The notes beneath the pieces are model-generated. The model worked only from the letters and a program-made list of their open reading frames with translations, did no database searches and had not been told where the DNA came from. Both the position numbers and the translations under genes were made by a program. From assembly GCA_017533005.1 (NCBI GenBank), contig JAFXIQ010000014.1, forward strand, positions 1 to 56,629: 56,629 nucleotides of DNA. Direction: 5' to 3'. Positions 8,401-17,326 of the stretch are shown one piece after another. Position 1 is the stretch's first letter, and every line of letters begins with the position of its first letter. The stretch is from Clostridia bacterium. GTDB taxonomy: Bacteria; Bacillota; Clostridia; Christensenellales; DTU072.

Positions 8401-11400
8401 TTAAAGGTGTCTTCCGAGCCAATCAAGTCACTCAATGCGCGCTTACCGTCGGTCGTTAAACTCGTTAGTGCTTCGTGGCTAATAATTCTGTACATTTCTT
8501 CTTGTGGAATATTAGCGCCACTTGCCAACGTAAGCGAAGTAATACCGTCCAATGCGCCCGGCGTTATAGATAATACCTTCGTGGAGATGGTATATGCCAT
8601 ACCACTTCTTTGTACGTCGTAGTCGTAAATGATATCTTTATTATCCTTACCTGCAATGGTAACTAGTGCGTGTACACTGTTATCTACCGAATCAACTCTA
8701 CCTAAATCAGTGTGCCACTTAGTACCGTGTAGAGCATATTGTCCAATAGAAGTCAAGCTGTTACCTAGCGATACGCTAGTCAAATTAGCGCAACCATTAA
8801 ATGCGTATTCACCGATAACCGATAGCAATCCACCTTCTTCAACTGTTAGCGTTTCAATATAAACGTTATCTCTGAACGCGTTAGCGTTGATATTGATTAC
8901 GTTAGCCGGAATATTAATCGTAGTTGAAGTTCCTACGTATTTAACTAGCGTCTTGCCTACGGTATTTGAGCCACTAACTAGAAGCATTCCGTTCTCTGTC
9001 GAGAAACTCGTGCCTTCAAATGCTGTATGAGCAATATTTCTCATAGTGCTAGGTAGGTTTACGTTAGTCAGGGTATTTAACTGAGCAAATGCGTATTCAC
9101 CGATAGTAGTAGCCTTGCTACCGCCAGTGAAGCTAATAGAGCTTACGCTAGATGCCTTTTCCCATATCCATTCGCCGTCTGCTTGTGCAGTAGCGTTACT
9201 GAACGCGCCTGCGTTAACTACTATAATGGACGTGGGAATATTAACATTACTGTTTGTGCCCCTATATTTGTAGAGTATCTTGTCGTTGATTACGACAAAG
9301 TTCTTGCCACCGTACGTTAGGTTATTGTAATTCTTATACCAATTAGTATCTTCTAACGCGTTGATACCAATGCTCATCAAGCTGTCTGCAAACTTAATGT
9401 TTTCTATACCAACCCAACCCGCGAGCATGCTGTCTACTGTTGTAACGCTACCCTCCAGAATTTCTACGTTCTTAACAAGATACGTGCCTTGCAATTCTCC
9501 GTATTGAGCATCGTCAGGATACGTTCTCGGATTGTTTATTAACGGGTCCGTGCTCTCTTTGTATTCTAGCAAGACGTCTAACGTTACGTCACCTGCGTAT
9601 CTTATCGTATCTGCGTGAGTTGCTTTAATAACGTCTGTTATTTGTTTGCCAAGAATCTTGCGCTCTAGATGCGTGTTTCTAATCTCTATAATTTCCAAAC
9701 CGTCTAGGTTCGTAAACGTATTGTTCGTGATGCTATCGTTGTATGCAATACGGATTTCCGTAGTCTTGGATAAGAATACGTTATTGCCTATGCTATCAAT
9801 CGTTGTTGCGTTGATTTTTTCGGGGATTTCTAGGCTGGTTGCATACTTAACGCTCTTGGTTAGACCATCAACGGCGACTTTCTTGTATGAAACGTAGCTC
9901 AAAAGCTCGCTTCCTTTCATAATGATTTCTACGTTGTTGCTCGTTACGTAGTTCTCGCCATCAACCACTTCTTCTTTTACGATATCTTCTTCCGTGATAA
10001 ATACGAAGCTAGCGTCTATCTTTTGTGGTGATTGTGCGTTCCATGCGCCTACGCCTTCATAATCAGCGTAAATCTCGAAGCCCTTTGCATTATTTACGAA
10101 CGTTGAGCTGTATGACGTCGGAAGAGTTGCACCAGCTTTGTTAATAATGACTTTCGTTAGCCTACTTGCATTGTTAAACGCGCCTTCGCCGATTTCTTCA
10201 ACCGATTCGCCGACGTAAACGATTTCTATACTATCATCGTTCTCAAATACGTTATCATTGATAACTTTGATACCGTCGCCGATACGTAGAATAGATTCGC
10301 TACCATTATAGTCGATTAGGATACCATCGAAAATAGCTATGTAATCAGTATCCTTATTGTTCATCCAAGCCGTATTACGGAATACTCTAGCGCCTATCGA
10401 TGTAATTGTGTCGTTAGCTCCACAGCTGGATATCGCAGTCTTAGTGCCCGATACGTATACGTAAATTTCTTCTACGTAAACGCAATCGTTCAAATAATCG
10501 CTAGCAATAGTCGTTTCTTCCTTCGGAATGACAACCGATTTAACGTGTGCAGGTAGCACTTTGCCACCGAGTACGTTCTTAACGCTTACGCGCGAGCCGA
10601 TTTCGATTTCTGAAAGATTGACGTTTTCATTTATTAGACTATATAAACCTTCTTTGTCTAGTTTTACGTTAGCAAGACTTGCTACGCCTTTGATTGTGAG
10701 CTCTTCTAGTCCTTTAATGCCCTTGAACGTATTACTCGTAGTCGCAACGCCCATAGAGAAGTTTATGCTCGTTGCAAATCTAGATACTGCGTAGTCGCCC
10801 ATTGCAACAACCGCTTTTCCACCTAGAATTTCTGGAATTGCAACTTCTGTACTAAAGCTCTTGATTACGTCTACTGCACCTATTGGGTTCTCGTTATTTG
10901 CGCAATATGTGAAATATTGTTCCGTTTCAATGCCGGTAACGGCTTTCAATACGTAGTTACCCCAACCATTATTTCTGTAATCGTTTAAGCTAGCTTCCGT
11001 TGTAAAGTCGCTTTCTTCTACGTATACAACAAGCGATTCGTTCTTGTTGGTGTCAAACGTACCCGTACTAATTGAAACGGCACTCGAATTTGCACTCGAA
11101 ATAACTTGTAGGTTTCTACAGCCTGTGAATGCATATTCTCTGATAGCAGTGAATGATGCGGGTAGTGCTACGTATTCTAGTCTAATACAATTTTCAAAAG
11201 CATATTTGCCTATCGTCTTAAGTTGAGCTTCGCCAGATTCAGCACCGTAAACGTATACGTTAACGATATTAGGATTGTTGCTGAATGCGTAAGGTGAAAT
11301 CTCTTTTACCGACTTCGAAATAACTACGTTAGCGCTGTTTCCTGTGTATTTATACAAAATACCATCGCCGATTTCGATAAACTCGTTATCGTTGTTCAAT

Positions 11401-14400
11401 AGCCAACTCGTGTTATCAAAAGCGTTCTCGCCAATCGTCGTGATTGTGTTCGGTAGTGCTTTTACATAGTTTTCGCCGTCAATATCGCTTGCATACCAGA
11501 AGTTAACGAGTTTTTCGCTACCCCTGAATACGTTAGAGCCTAGTACTTGGAGTTTGGAAGCTTCTGCACTCATATATCCTGTTGTGGTTTGGATATAGAA
11601 GTCGGTTAGTCCCAAACAATTAGCAAATGCGTTGCTCCTTATTTCGGTAACACGCGTGGTCATCTTGACGGTCTTAACGTTATGGCAACCTTCTAGCATA
11701 CCTGCTACTACGTAGTTGCTATCGGCAAGTAGATTTAGCGTTCTTAATCCACTAGGAACTTTATTGTCGAAAATGCTTACAAGCGTTCTAGTCGGTGAAA
11801 CGCTGAACGTATCTAGGTTGGGACATGTTTCCCACGCATTAGCTAGATATGCACCGTTAACGTTATACGCTCTAATATCGATAGATAGCGTGATGTTTGT
11901 TAATGCGGTTGCTGCCGAGAAGGTGTTGTTATCTATCGTTAATCCCGAATTGAAGCTGACGTTCTCAACGTCAACGTCGAATACATAGTTGTCTAATGCG
12001 ACTACGTCAATAATTGCTCCACGAACGTATAGTTGCGTAGGAACGGTAACGTCGGTACCATTGCCTAAATATTGAATAATGCGTGCGTTTACGCTAGTTA
12101 CCGGAACGAACGCCCATTCGCCGTCATCGGAAATATTATCGATGTCGTTAATTATTGAAGAATAGCCTTTCCAATTATCGTTAGCTGCATTATCTACGGT
12201 GTATTTGTCTACGCTAGGAACGTAAATGCGGAAAACTTTATGTTGCGTATGGTTTCCGGCAAAAGCTTCTTTTCCTAAATTCAACGGAGATGCTGAATTA
12301 AACTTAGCGTATCTCATTAGGTCGCAACCTGAGAAAGCCTTATCCCCTATACTTAATACCGAACTTGGTACGTTGACATGGTCGATAAGAACGTCGTTCA
12401 TAAACGCACCTTCACCGATAGATACTAGTCCATCAGATAGCTCGAAAGGTTTAGCTCCCGAAGCGTACTTAAGTGCTCTACATTCAGCAAAAGCATAACC
12501 TTCTATCGTTCTCAAGCTAGCGTTATCAGCAAAGATAACTCTTGCTAAACTGGAGCATCCATAGAACGCGTTTTGTGAAATAATTGTTACTAGCGAAGGA
12601 ATTTCTATTTCTTCTAGTGCTATACAGCCTTGGAACGCCGACGTTCCTATGCTCGTCAAGGTTTGTGGTAAAACGATGCGTTTCAAGCCCTTATTGCCCT
12701 TGAACGCGCCATCTGCGATAGACTCAACGGGAAGTTCGTTAAAGTAGTTAGCAATAATGATTTCGGTTGCATCCGTCGTATATCCACTAACCGAATACGC
12801 CGTACCTTGTTGATTTCTAACATACGTTACGCCTTGAGTATAGTTCAAAACAACCTTTTCCCACTTTGCATATACGGTATAGCTAGAAACTAGAGGTTGA
12901 CTACTATCCCATAGCGTATAGAAGTCTTCGTCTAGGTACCAACCTAGGAATACGTATCCGTCTCTTTCTTTTTCTGCAGGAACGTATGGCGTAGTGCCGT
13001 GCGTACCTTCTTTTACTTCGTCCGCAACGCCGTCGATATTGTAATCGTAAGTTACCGTGTAAACGTTGATTTCGAAGTGAGCTTTGAAGTCTGTGTTCTT
13101 CGAAATTACGTAATAAACGTTACCATCGAACGTTATATCCTTTGCGTTGACGGGAACACCACCGTTGGACCAACCGTTTTCGCCGATATTAACTAGCTTG
13201 TTGCAAGACTTGTAGGTGCCTTGATATAGTTTGGCTTCCGTATCAGCACCATAACCACCTGATACATAGAAACCGTTTTCGGTTATGATAAGGTCTGATG
13301 CGATTACTTCCGTAGCATCGTACTTGGAGTCGCTATTCTTTAGCGTCCACGTATCCACGGTTATTCCGTAGAAGATTTCGAAGTTAGAAATCTTCCAACT
13401 CGTAAACGTGTAGCCTTCTCTCGTGGGGTTGGTGGGAATTACGTCGTCTAGACTTACGAATAAATTGTAATCTACGCGTAGTTCGCTAGCGATTTCACTG
13501 CCATCATGTTCGTTCTCAAAAGTTACCGAGTACGTGTTAAGAGTAAACTTGGGAACTAATTCAATTTCACCATTGACAAGAATATCTGCTAGAGATACGC
13601 TATTGTCTTCTTTGCTGTACCAACCTGCAAATGAATGTCCTTCTAAAATCGGGTCTTCTTCCGGTGCACTAGGTCTTGTACCATATTTAGCGATAGTTCT
13701 AGCAAACTCAACGTTGCCGTTGACGTCGCTATACCAAATAACTTCGTATTCGTTGGTTTCCATTATCGCAGAGAATTCAGTATTTTCCGTAATTGGAGTA
13801 TCAACGGGGTTGGGCGTCCAACGTGCAAAAGTTTTGCCTGTTACTTTGGGGTCTTCCGGAATATCTGCTTGGATAATGGTAGAACCGTGAGATTTCTCTA
13901 TCGTCCAATAAGTTTCACCTTCGACTTTGAATACTACGTCGTATACTTTTATGGAATATTCAGCTACGTAAACAACAGAGCTGGTAATCGGTAAATTAAC
14001 GTCAAAGACGTTAGTTCCACTCTTCCATACGCCGATTTTATCCTCGAACGTTGTCAAAGCGGGAACTCTATCTACTGGAATCTTATCTCCGTCTACAACG
14101 CTCAAACTGTACGTAACGTCATCCGTCACGTCCGTAGTTGCTTTTCCATCAACAAATTGAATGGTAAAGATTTCTGCCCATTTTGCGTACAAGTACGTGT
14201 CTTCCGTTTTGGTTATAACGTCGTTCTTGACGTCCCATACTTCTAGGAAGTTGGAATCTCTATACCAACCCTTGAAACTATAACCTTTATACGTGGGCTC
14301 TTGAACGTTTACGGCTGAATTGAACTTAACAACGATAGTTTCGTTCGCAGTGCCGTTGTTCTTGACAAGTACTACGTTACAATCTTGAGCTTCGAACGTA

Positions 14401-16046
14401 GCTAGTACGTTGATTGAATCGGTAACGTTACTGAAATCAACGTTCCATCCTGTGAAATTATATCCGTATTGGGTAGGATTGCTCTCAGGTGCCGTAGCAC
14501 TGCTACCATAGCTGACGACTTCGTGTTTCAATAACTCTGAACCATTGTAGAAGTTTACGTCGAAAGTCTTTATCGTGAACATCGCTTTGACTTTTACGTC
14601 CGTTGTAATGTTCATCAACGCAACTTGTTCTTTATCCCAAACAGCGTTATATCCAACCATATTGGGAACAGGTAGAATGTTAGAAGAGCCTTCGTGCTCT
14701 ACTACGACTTTTTCATAAAGTTTGTACGTAACGCTAACGCCACCTTCATCGAAGGTAACGTCTTCTTTATCTGCCAAAACGTTATTGATATCGTATGCGG
14801 GGTCAATCAAATAGTATACATTATGTAATTGCGTCCATTTTGCGTATAACGTTTTTTCACTCTCAATCGTGCCTGTAGCAAAATCCCAAGCGTTTATGCA
14901 TAAGCTTTGCGTATACCAACCGTCGAATCGATAGCCCTCTCTCGTGGGAGCTACGGGTTCTCTAATCGCATCGCCGTGAATAACGTTTCTTTCAACGTAA
15001 TAAGTGCTACCGTTGCCGTCGTCGTAGTTCAAATTGAACGTGACGTCGTATTGGTTAGCTACATATATTGCGTATACGTCTAAATCAGCTACAACGTAGT
15101 CTACTCGCGTATCCCACTCTCCACTAAAGTGGGTGCTACCTAGTGTTTCAGGTGTTAAAGAATTCAAATCTTTAACGGCTTGTTCATACTCGGGATCGGT
15201 GTTCATATTGGTTCCGTACGGAACGTCTTCGAATATGCGTAGCTCTGCTCGGCTTATGCCGTCTTCTTTCATGTAATAGAAGCTAACGGTGAAAGTCTTG
15301 GGACTGTAAACGGAATACGTATCGATATTAGACATAACGTTATCGAAAACCGTTCTATCCCATACGCCGTCTTTACCTTCTATCTCCGGTACCGGCGGGA
15401 TATCCGTTAGAGAGCCACCTTCTTTTACGTTCCTGATAATCGGAGTCAAATCACTGCCTTCCGTCGGGTGGAACGTTATGGTGTAAACCTTTGACCACTT
15501 GGCATATAACGTTGTGTCCGCAACGACTCTATCTAACGTAAAGTTCCATTCGTCAACAAGAGTGTCTTGTTTGTACCAACCGTCGAATGCATATCCTGCA
15601 CGTACAGGGTCTTCCGGCGCAGTAACCGTAGTGAAATTGCTAACGATTATAGGTTCGATTTTGCTACCTTTGCCGGTTTCGAACGATACGACGTGCTTGA
15701 TAAGAGCGCTTTGCTCGTATGCAACGTTGATAGTGAACGTGGTCGTGCACTCTTCATATACGATAGTTATGGTTTGGTCTCCGATTTTTTTGGAATCGAA
15801 ACCAAGAATTTTGTATTTGCCTTTAATGTCGGAAAGGGTAATAATCTCTACAGAACCATCTGTATTGGCAACAACAATTTTTATTCCGGTTACGTCAAAA
15901 TCATCGCCTACTGAATAGTCGGTTTTGAATTGCGAATTGGTATCGATAATGATGCTTTCCGGTTCAACGGAACCACATGCCGTCAAATATATGACGGACG
16001 ACATAGCGAGAATTAAAATTAAAATTAGAATTGCGTGTTTTTTCAT
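5496..16046 (-). CDS. giant surface lipoprotein with InlB B-repeats and BspA-type LRRs
   Basis: This is one uninterrupted frame of 3516 residues. Residues 1-24 form a lipoprotein signal with lipobox LTAC. Then come a bacterial Ig-like (group 3) domain to about 115, and about eight Listeria-Bacteroides/InlB B-repeats to about 1085, each ending in a GYxFxGWY-type motif and usually LYAKW. From about 1090 to 3490 there are many LRR_5 (BspA/Treponema type) repeats with consensus xLTSVTLPxSxxxIGExAF. These are organised in longer units of about 90 residues, each closing with a GT(A)W(L)NN-like motif and VINGxLxxYxG; I count about fifteen. The protein ends with the usual LRR_5 tail (YKRAWLQYADKI), with no sortase signal or dockerin. 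Members of these families mediate adhesion or protein binding. The start at 16046 is preferred over 16085 because it opens directly on the signal peptide, with AAGGG 11 nt upstream. Confidence 0.93.
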   Translation of the reverse strand: MKKHAILILILILAMSSVIYLTACGSVEPESIIIDTNSQFKTDYSVGDDFDVTGIKIVVANTDGSVEIITLSDIKGKYKILGFDSKKIGDQTITIVYEECTTTFTINVAYEQSALIKHVVSFETGKGSKIEPIIVSNFTTVTAPEDPVRAGYAFDGWYKQDTLVDEWNFTLDRVVADTTLYAKWSKVYTITFHPTEGSDLTPIIRNVKEGGSLTDIPPVPEIEGKDGVWDRTVFDNVMSNIDTYSVYSPKTFTVSFYYMKEDGISRAELRIFEDVPYGTNMNTDPEYEQAVKDLNSLTPETLGSTHFSGEWDTRVDYVVADLDVYAIYVANQYDVTFNLNYDDGNGSTYYVERNVIHGDAIREPVAPTREGYRFDGWYTQSLCINAWDFATGTIESEKTLYAKWTQLHNVYYLIDPAYDINNVLADKEDVTFDEGGVSVTYKLYEKVVVEHEGSSNILPVPNMVGYNAVWDKEQVALMNITTDVKVKAMFTIKTFDVNFYNGSELLKHEVVSYGSSATAPESNPTQYGYNFTGWNVDFSNVTDSINVLATFEAQDCNVVLVKNNGTANETIVVKFNSAVNVQEPTYKGYSFKGWYRDSNFLEVWDVKNDVITKTEDTYLYAKWAEIFTIQFVDGKATTDVTDDVTYSLSVVDGDKIPVDRVPALTTFEDKIGVWKSGTNVFDVNLPITSSVVYVAEYSIKVYDVVFKVEGETYWTIEKSHGSTIIQADIPEDPKVTGKTFARWTPNPVDTPITENTEFSAIMETNEYEVIWYSDVNGNVEFARTIAKYGTRPSAPEEDPILEGHSFAGWYSKEDNSVSLADILVNGEIELVPKFTLNTYSVTFENEHDGSEIASELRVDYNLFVSLDDVIPTNPTREGYTFTSWKISNFEIFYGITVDTWTLKNSDSKYDATEVIASDLIITENGFYVSGGYGADTEAKLYQGTYKSCNKLVNIGENGWSNGGVPVNAKDITFDGNVYYVISKNTDFKAHFEINVYTVTYDYNIDGVADEVKEGTHGTTPYVPAEKERDGYVFLGWYLDEDFYTLWDSSQPLVSSYTVYAKWEKVVLNYTQGVTYVRNQQGTAYSVSGYTTDATEIIIANYFNELPVESIADGAFKGNKGLKRIVLPQTLTSIGTSAFQGCIALEEIEIPSLVTIISQNAFYGCSSLARVIFADNASLRTIEGYAFAECRALKYASGAKPFELSDGLVSIGEGAFMNDVLIDHVNVPSSVLSIGDKAFSGCDLMRYAKFNSASPLNLGKEAFAGNHTQHKVFRIYVPSVDKYTVDNAANDNWKGYSSIINDIDNISDDGEWAFVPVTSVNARIIQYLGNGTDVTVPTQLYVRGAIIDVVALDNYVFDVDVENVSFNSGLTIDNNTFSAATALTNITLSIDIRAYNVNGAYLANAWETCPNLDTFSVSPTRTLVSIFDNKVPSGLRTLNLLADSNYVVAGMLEGCHNVKTVKMTTRVTEIRSNAFANCLGLTDFYIQTTTGYMSAEASKLQVLGSNVFRGSEKLVNFWYASDIDGENYVKALPNTITTIGENAFDNTSWLLNNDNEFIEIGDGILYKYTGNSANVVISKSVKEISPYAFSNNPNIVNVYVYGAESGEAQLKTIGKYAFENCIRLEYVALPASFTAIREYAFTGCRNLQVISSANSSAVSISTGTFDTNKNESLVVYVEESDFTTEASLNDYRNNGWGNYVLKAVTGIETEQYFTYCANNENPIGAVDVIKSFSTEVAIPEILGGKAVVAMGDYAVSRFATSINFSMGVATTSNTFKGIKGLEELTIKGVASLANVKLDKEGLYSLINENVNLSEIEIGSRVSVKNVLGGKVLPAHVKSVVIPKEETTIASDYLNDCVYVEEIYVYVSGTKTAISSCGANDTITSIGARVFRNTAWMNNKDTDYIAIFDGILIDYNGSESILRIGDGIKVINDNVFENDDSIEIVYVGESVEEIGEGAFNNASRLTKVIINKAGATLPTSYSSTFVNNAKGFEIYADYEGVGAWNAQSPQKIDASFVFITEEDIVKEEVVDGENYVTSNNVEIIMKGSELLSYVSYKKVAVDGLTKSVKYATSLEIPEKINATTIDSIGNNVFLSKTTEIRIAYNDSITNNTFTNLDGLEIIEIRNTHLERKILGKQITDVIKATHADTIRYAGDVTLDVLLEYKESTDPLINNPRTYPDDAQYGELQGTYLVKNVEILEGSVTTVDSMLAGWVGIENIKFADSLMSIGINALEDTNWYKNYNNLTYGGKNFVVINDKILYKYRGTNSNVNIPTSIIVVNAGAFSNATAQADGEWIWEKASSVSSISFTGGSKATTIGEYAFAQLNTLTNVNLPSTMRNIAHTAFEGTSFSTENGMLLVSGSNTVGKTLVKYVGTSTTINIPANVININANAFRDNVYIETLTVEEGGLLSVIGEYAFNGCANLTSVSLGNSLTSIGQYALHGTKWHTDLGRVDSVDNSVHALVTIAGKDNKDIIYDYDVQRSGMAYTISTKVLSITPGALDGITSLTLASGANIPQEEMYRIISHEALTSLTTDGKRALSDLIGSEDTFNNVKTLTFEYGATQIADHYAYGWGGVTNVAFANSIKSIGKEAFEGTAWLNNQSSNYVIAGGTGILIKYKGSNTEVEIPEDVKAITSDVFRGNTNVTKVIFVSNSAVTEIPTESFMGCTSLTEIILPANVASVGESAFDGTPWWDNKDSNYLVINGMLVDYKGTDGKVVISSEVEKIYSYVFRGNNEITSVTFDKNCQITEIEENVFANCISLTSVTLNENIIKIEPSAFAGTAWFNTNNYIYYIDNTRGIKRIVYYAGTSNNIRIPADVTEISPYAFQGNKTIASLQFDSGSLVTSIPDYAFSGCSSLTSVTLPSSIKHIGEGAFEGTLWLKNQSSEFVIINGKVIGYNGVGGEVTLPNSVNAIDADAFSGNVIITSIDMSATGIKEIPAGAFAGMTALESIIFSQAITAIGEGAFEGTAWLNNQVAEFVVINGVLVKYNGGANAIVPEEVAYVNGDVFRGNLTLTSVEFRGEVSLAERAFADCANLTDVIGNISVCGEGAFDGTGVNFTVADDYKVIDGILIDYVGSGDVVIPAEVEYIPNYVFAGRKDVKSLSFASGADARDVYIEENAFRSAVNLATVELSDRIIGIGANAFYNTKWQNEYASDYVVYNGKLMAYIGEATAVEIPSDVTTFIEGVFTGNDYIVTVSFNKTSYVNIPARAFMNCKKLNTISFPTVRFDIGEDAFLGTAWHNNKINYVIVNGMLIDYVGTETDITIPSSVTKIYDYVFKGNTDITSLTFATGTNITTLNGEQFVGCTSLSLVTLPSSLNDVDIRKTFNGTAWLNNYANNFLIVDGVLLASFVNGPTVIPNSVTRIAKGAFNGAYVTTVSFDADTTVTAIPENLFAGHVELVSVTLPETIINVGVNAFSGTAWYDGLKDGAYMVGGTLLFYKGNATDIAISTDVRYIASSAFEGTSVKSVEFSSTSPVSIELGENALINMEAIYVPAEGVVAYKRAWLQYADKITAKA

Positions 16047-16101
16047 TGTTGTTTTTGCCCTTTTCCGAAGGTGTGGTTTGCCCACCTATTTAATATTATA
16101 A

Positions 16102-16131
16102 ATATAATAACACGTACGAAAGAAATAGCAA
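16102..16131 (-). promoter_or_regulatory. possible promoter of the giant lipoprotein operon
   Basis: On the minus strand, TTGCTA (16126-16131), 18 nt and TTATAT (16102-16107); a TATAAT lies a few bases further on, so the exact -10 is uncertain. It is divergent from the GNAT promoter about 50 bp away. Confidence 0.4.
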
Positions 16132-16182
16132 GGATATTCAAGGCGTTTTTACTATTTATTTTTATAAAGTGTGCGTGAACGC

Positions 16183-16211
16183 TTGCGCTTGCGCTCGCAT
16201 TTTAGTATTAT
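16183..16211 (+). promoter_or_regulatory. promoter of the GNAT-phosphatase-synthetase operon
   Basis: TTGCGC (16183-16188), a 17-nt spacer rich in GCG steps, and TATTAT (16206-16211). The predicted start near 16218 places the TTG at 16226 almost at the 5' end and favours the ATG at 16292 as the true start codon. Confidence 0.6.
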
Positions 16212-16291
16212 GGTAGTGTCGACTATTGTACCCTTTTGCAAAAACGGGGCGTGGTTACGACAAAATTGCACAAACTGTTAAAGTGGTTACT

Positions 16292-17305
16292 ATGCACGAA
16301 ATCGACGCTTATCGTTCGCCTATCATCAATAAGGCTCGCCTTATAGAATTACACAAAAGCGCCTTCAACGACGGCGACTTTTATGCGAAGTTTTTCTTTG
16401 AAAACCGCTTCGAAAGTAAATGGGCGTGGTTCACCGAATGCGATGGGAAAATCGTTAGCGCCGTGTACGCAAGACCTTTCTCCCTTAAGCTATTCGGTAA
16501 GGTGCTAGAAGTTCCGTTCTTCACGGGTATTGCTACCGATTCAGCTTATCGCAAACAAGGGCTGGCTAGGCGCACTATCGAAAAAGCAATTGCGGAACTA
16601 AAACTCGAAGGTGCGCCCTTTGTAATACTCCACCCGTTCCTACACGACTTCTATAGAAACTTGGACTTCGAAACGGTTTCTTTCGTGAACACTCACAAGG
16701 TGATTTACGACAAAAACGTGCATACGAATTATCGCAACTTGACCATTGAAGATAGCGCCATCGTAACCGAGTTGTACGCTAAAAAAGTCGCTCCGTATAG
16801 CGCAGTTAGAGTTCGTGATGAAAGAGAAGTAAAAATGCTTATAACCGAGCATTTGGGTGACCAAGGAAAGGCTTTTGTGGTGCTAAACGACAATATTCCT
16901 ATCGGATACGTATTGTCGGACACGGAAGGAATTAGGGAAGCAATCGTTCCCGACTACACGCTTCTTAACGGTATTAAGGAGTTAGACGGAGAGTCTTACT
17001 TCTATCACGAAAACGGTGTTAAAGAACATACTATGGCGCGCGTTGTGAACGTCGAAAAATTATTCGAGATAGCCCCCTATCGCTCCGGCGTTAGCGGTGA
17101 ATACTCATTCAATTTCGACGATAAAAACTACTTACTTAAGGTCGAAAACGGAGCTTTCGTAAGCATTACGGAGAGTAACGTTCCTAGCCCGAAAATCAGC
17201 GCGAAAGAGCTTATTCAAACGGTACTAGGGCAAAGTAAAAAATACAACAACCCTTTCACGAGTGTTTTCTCAGAATGCAATCTCGTGATATACGAAAAAT
17301 ATTAA
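16292..17305 (+). CDS. GNAT-family N-acetyltransferase, Eis-like
   Basis: This is a 337-residue cytoplasmic protein. The acetyl-CoA binding motif A is visible as FFTGIATDSAYRKQGLA, the RxxGLA pyrophosphate loop, at about residues 77-95, followed by the helix of the GNAT fold. The remaining half is a second, degenerate GNAT-like segment and a C-terminal domain, as in Eis/enhanced-intracellular-survival type proteins, which acetylate amines on small molecules or proteins. The substrate cannot be told from sequence. I use ATG 16292 (MHEIDAYR), because family members begin about 10-15 residues before the conserved LHKSAF-like helix and the promoter start lies near 16218; a TTG at 16226 would add 22 residues. 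It is first in a plus-strand operon, 21 bp ahead of the phosphatase gene. Confidence 0.8.
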   Translation: MHEIDAYRSPIINKARLIELHKSAFNDGDFYAKFFFENRFESKWAWFTECDGKIVSAVYARPFSLKLFGKVLEVPFFTGIATDSAYRKQGLARRTIEKAIAELKLEGAPFVILHPFLHDFYRNLDFETVSFVNTHKVIYDKNVHTNYRNLTIEDSAIVTELYAKKVAPYSAVRVRDEREVKMLITEHLGDQGKAFVVLNDNIPIGYVLSDTEGIREAIVPDYTLLNGIKELDGESYFYHENGVKEHTMARVVNVEKLFEIAPYRSGVSGEYSFNFDDKNYLLKVENGAFVSITESNVPSPKISAKELIQTVLGQSKKYNNPFTSVFSECNLVIYEKY

Positions 17306-17326
17306 AAACCAAAAAGGATTGGACAA

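Noticed and set aside
5496..16046. Giant gene as several genes fused by an error
   Set aside because: The frame is open throughout, repeat phase is continuous and no internal ribosome site plus signal peptide marks a second start.
16141..16225. GCTTGCGCTTGCGCTCGC stretch as a repeat or protein-binding array
   Set aside because: It is short and is better explained as the -35 region and spacer of the GNAT promoter.
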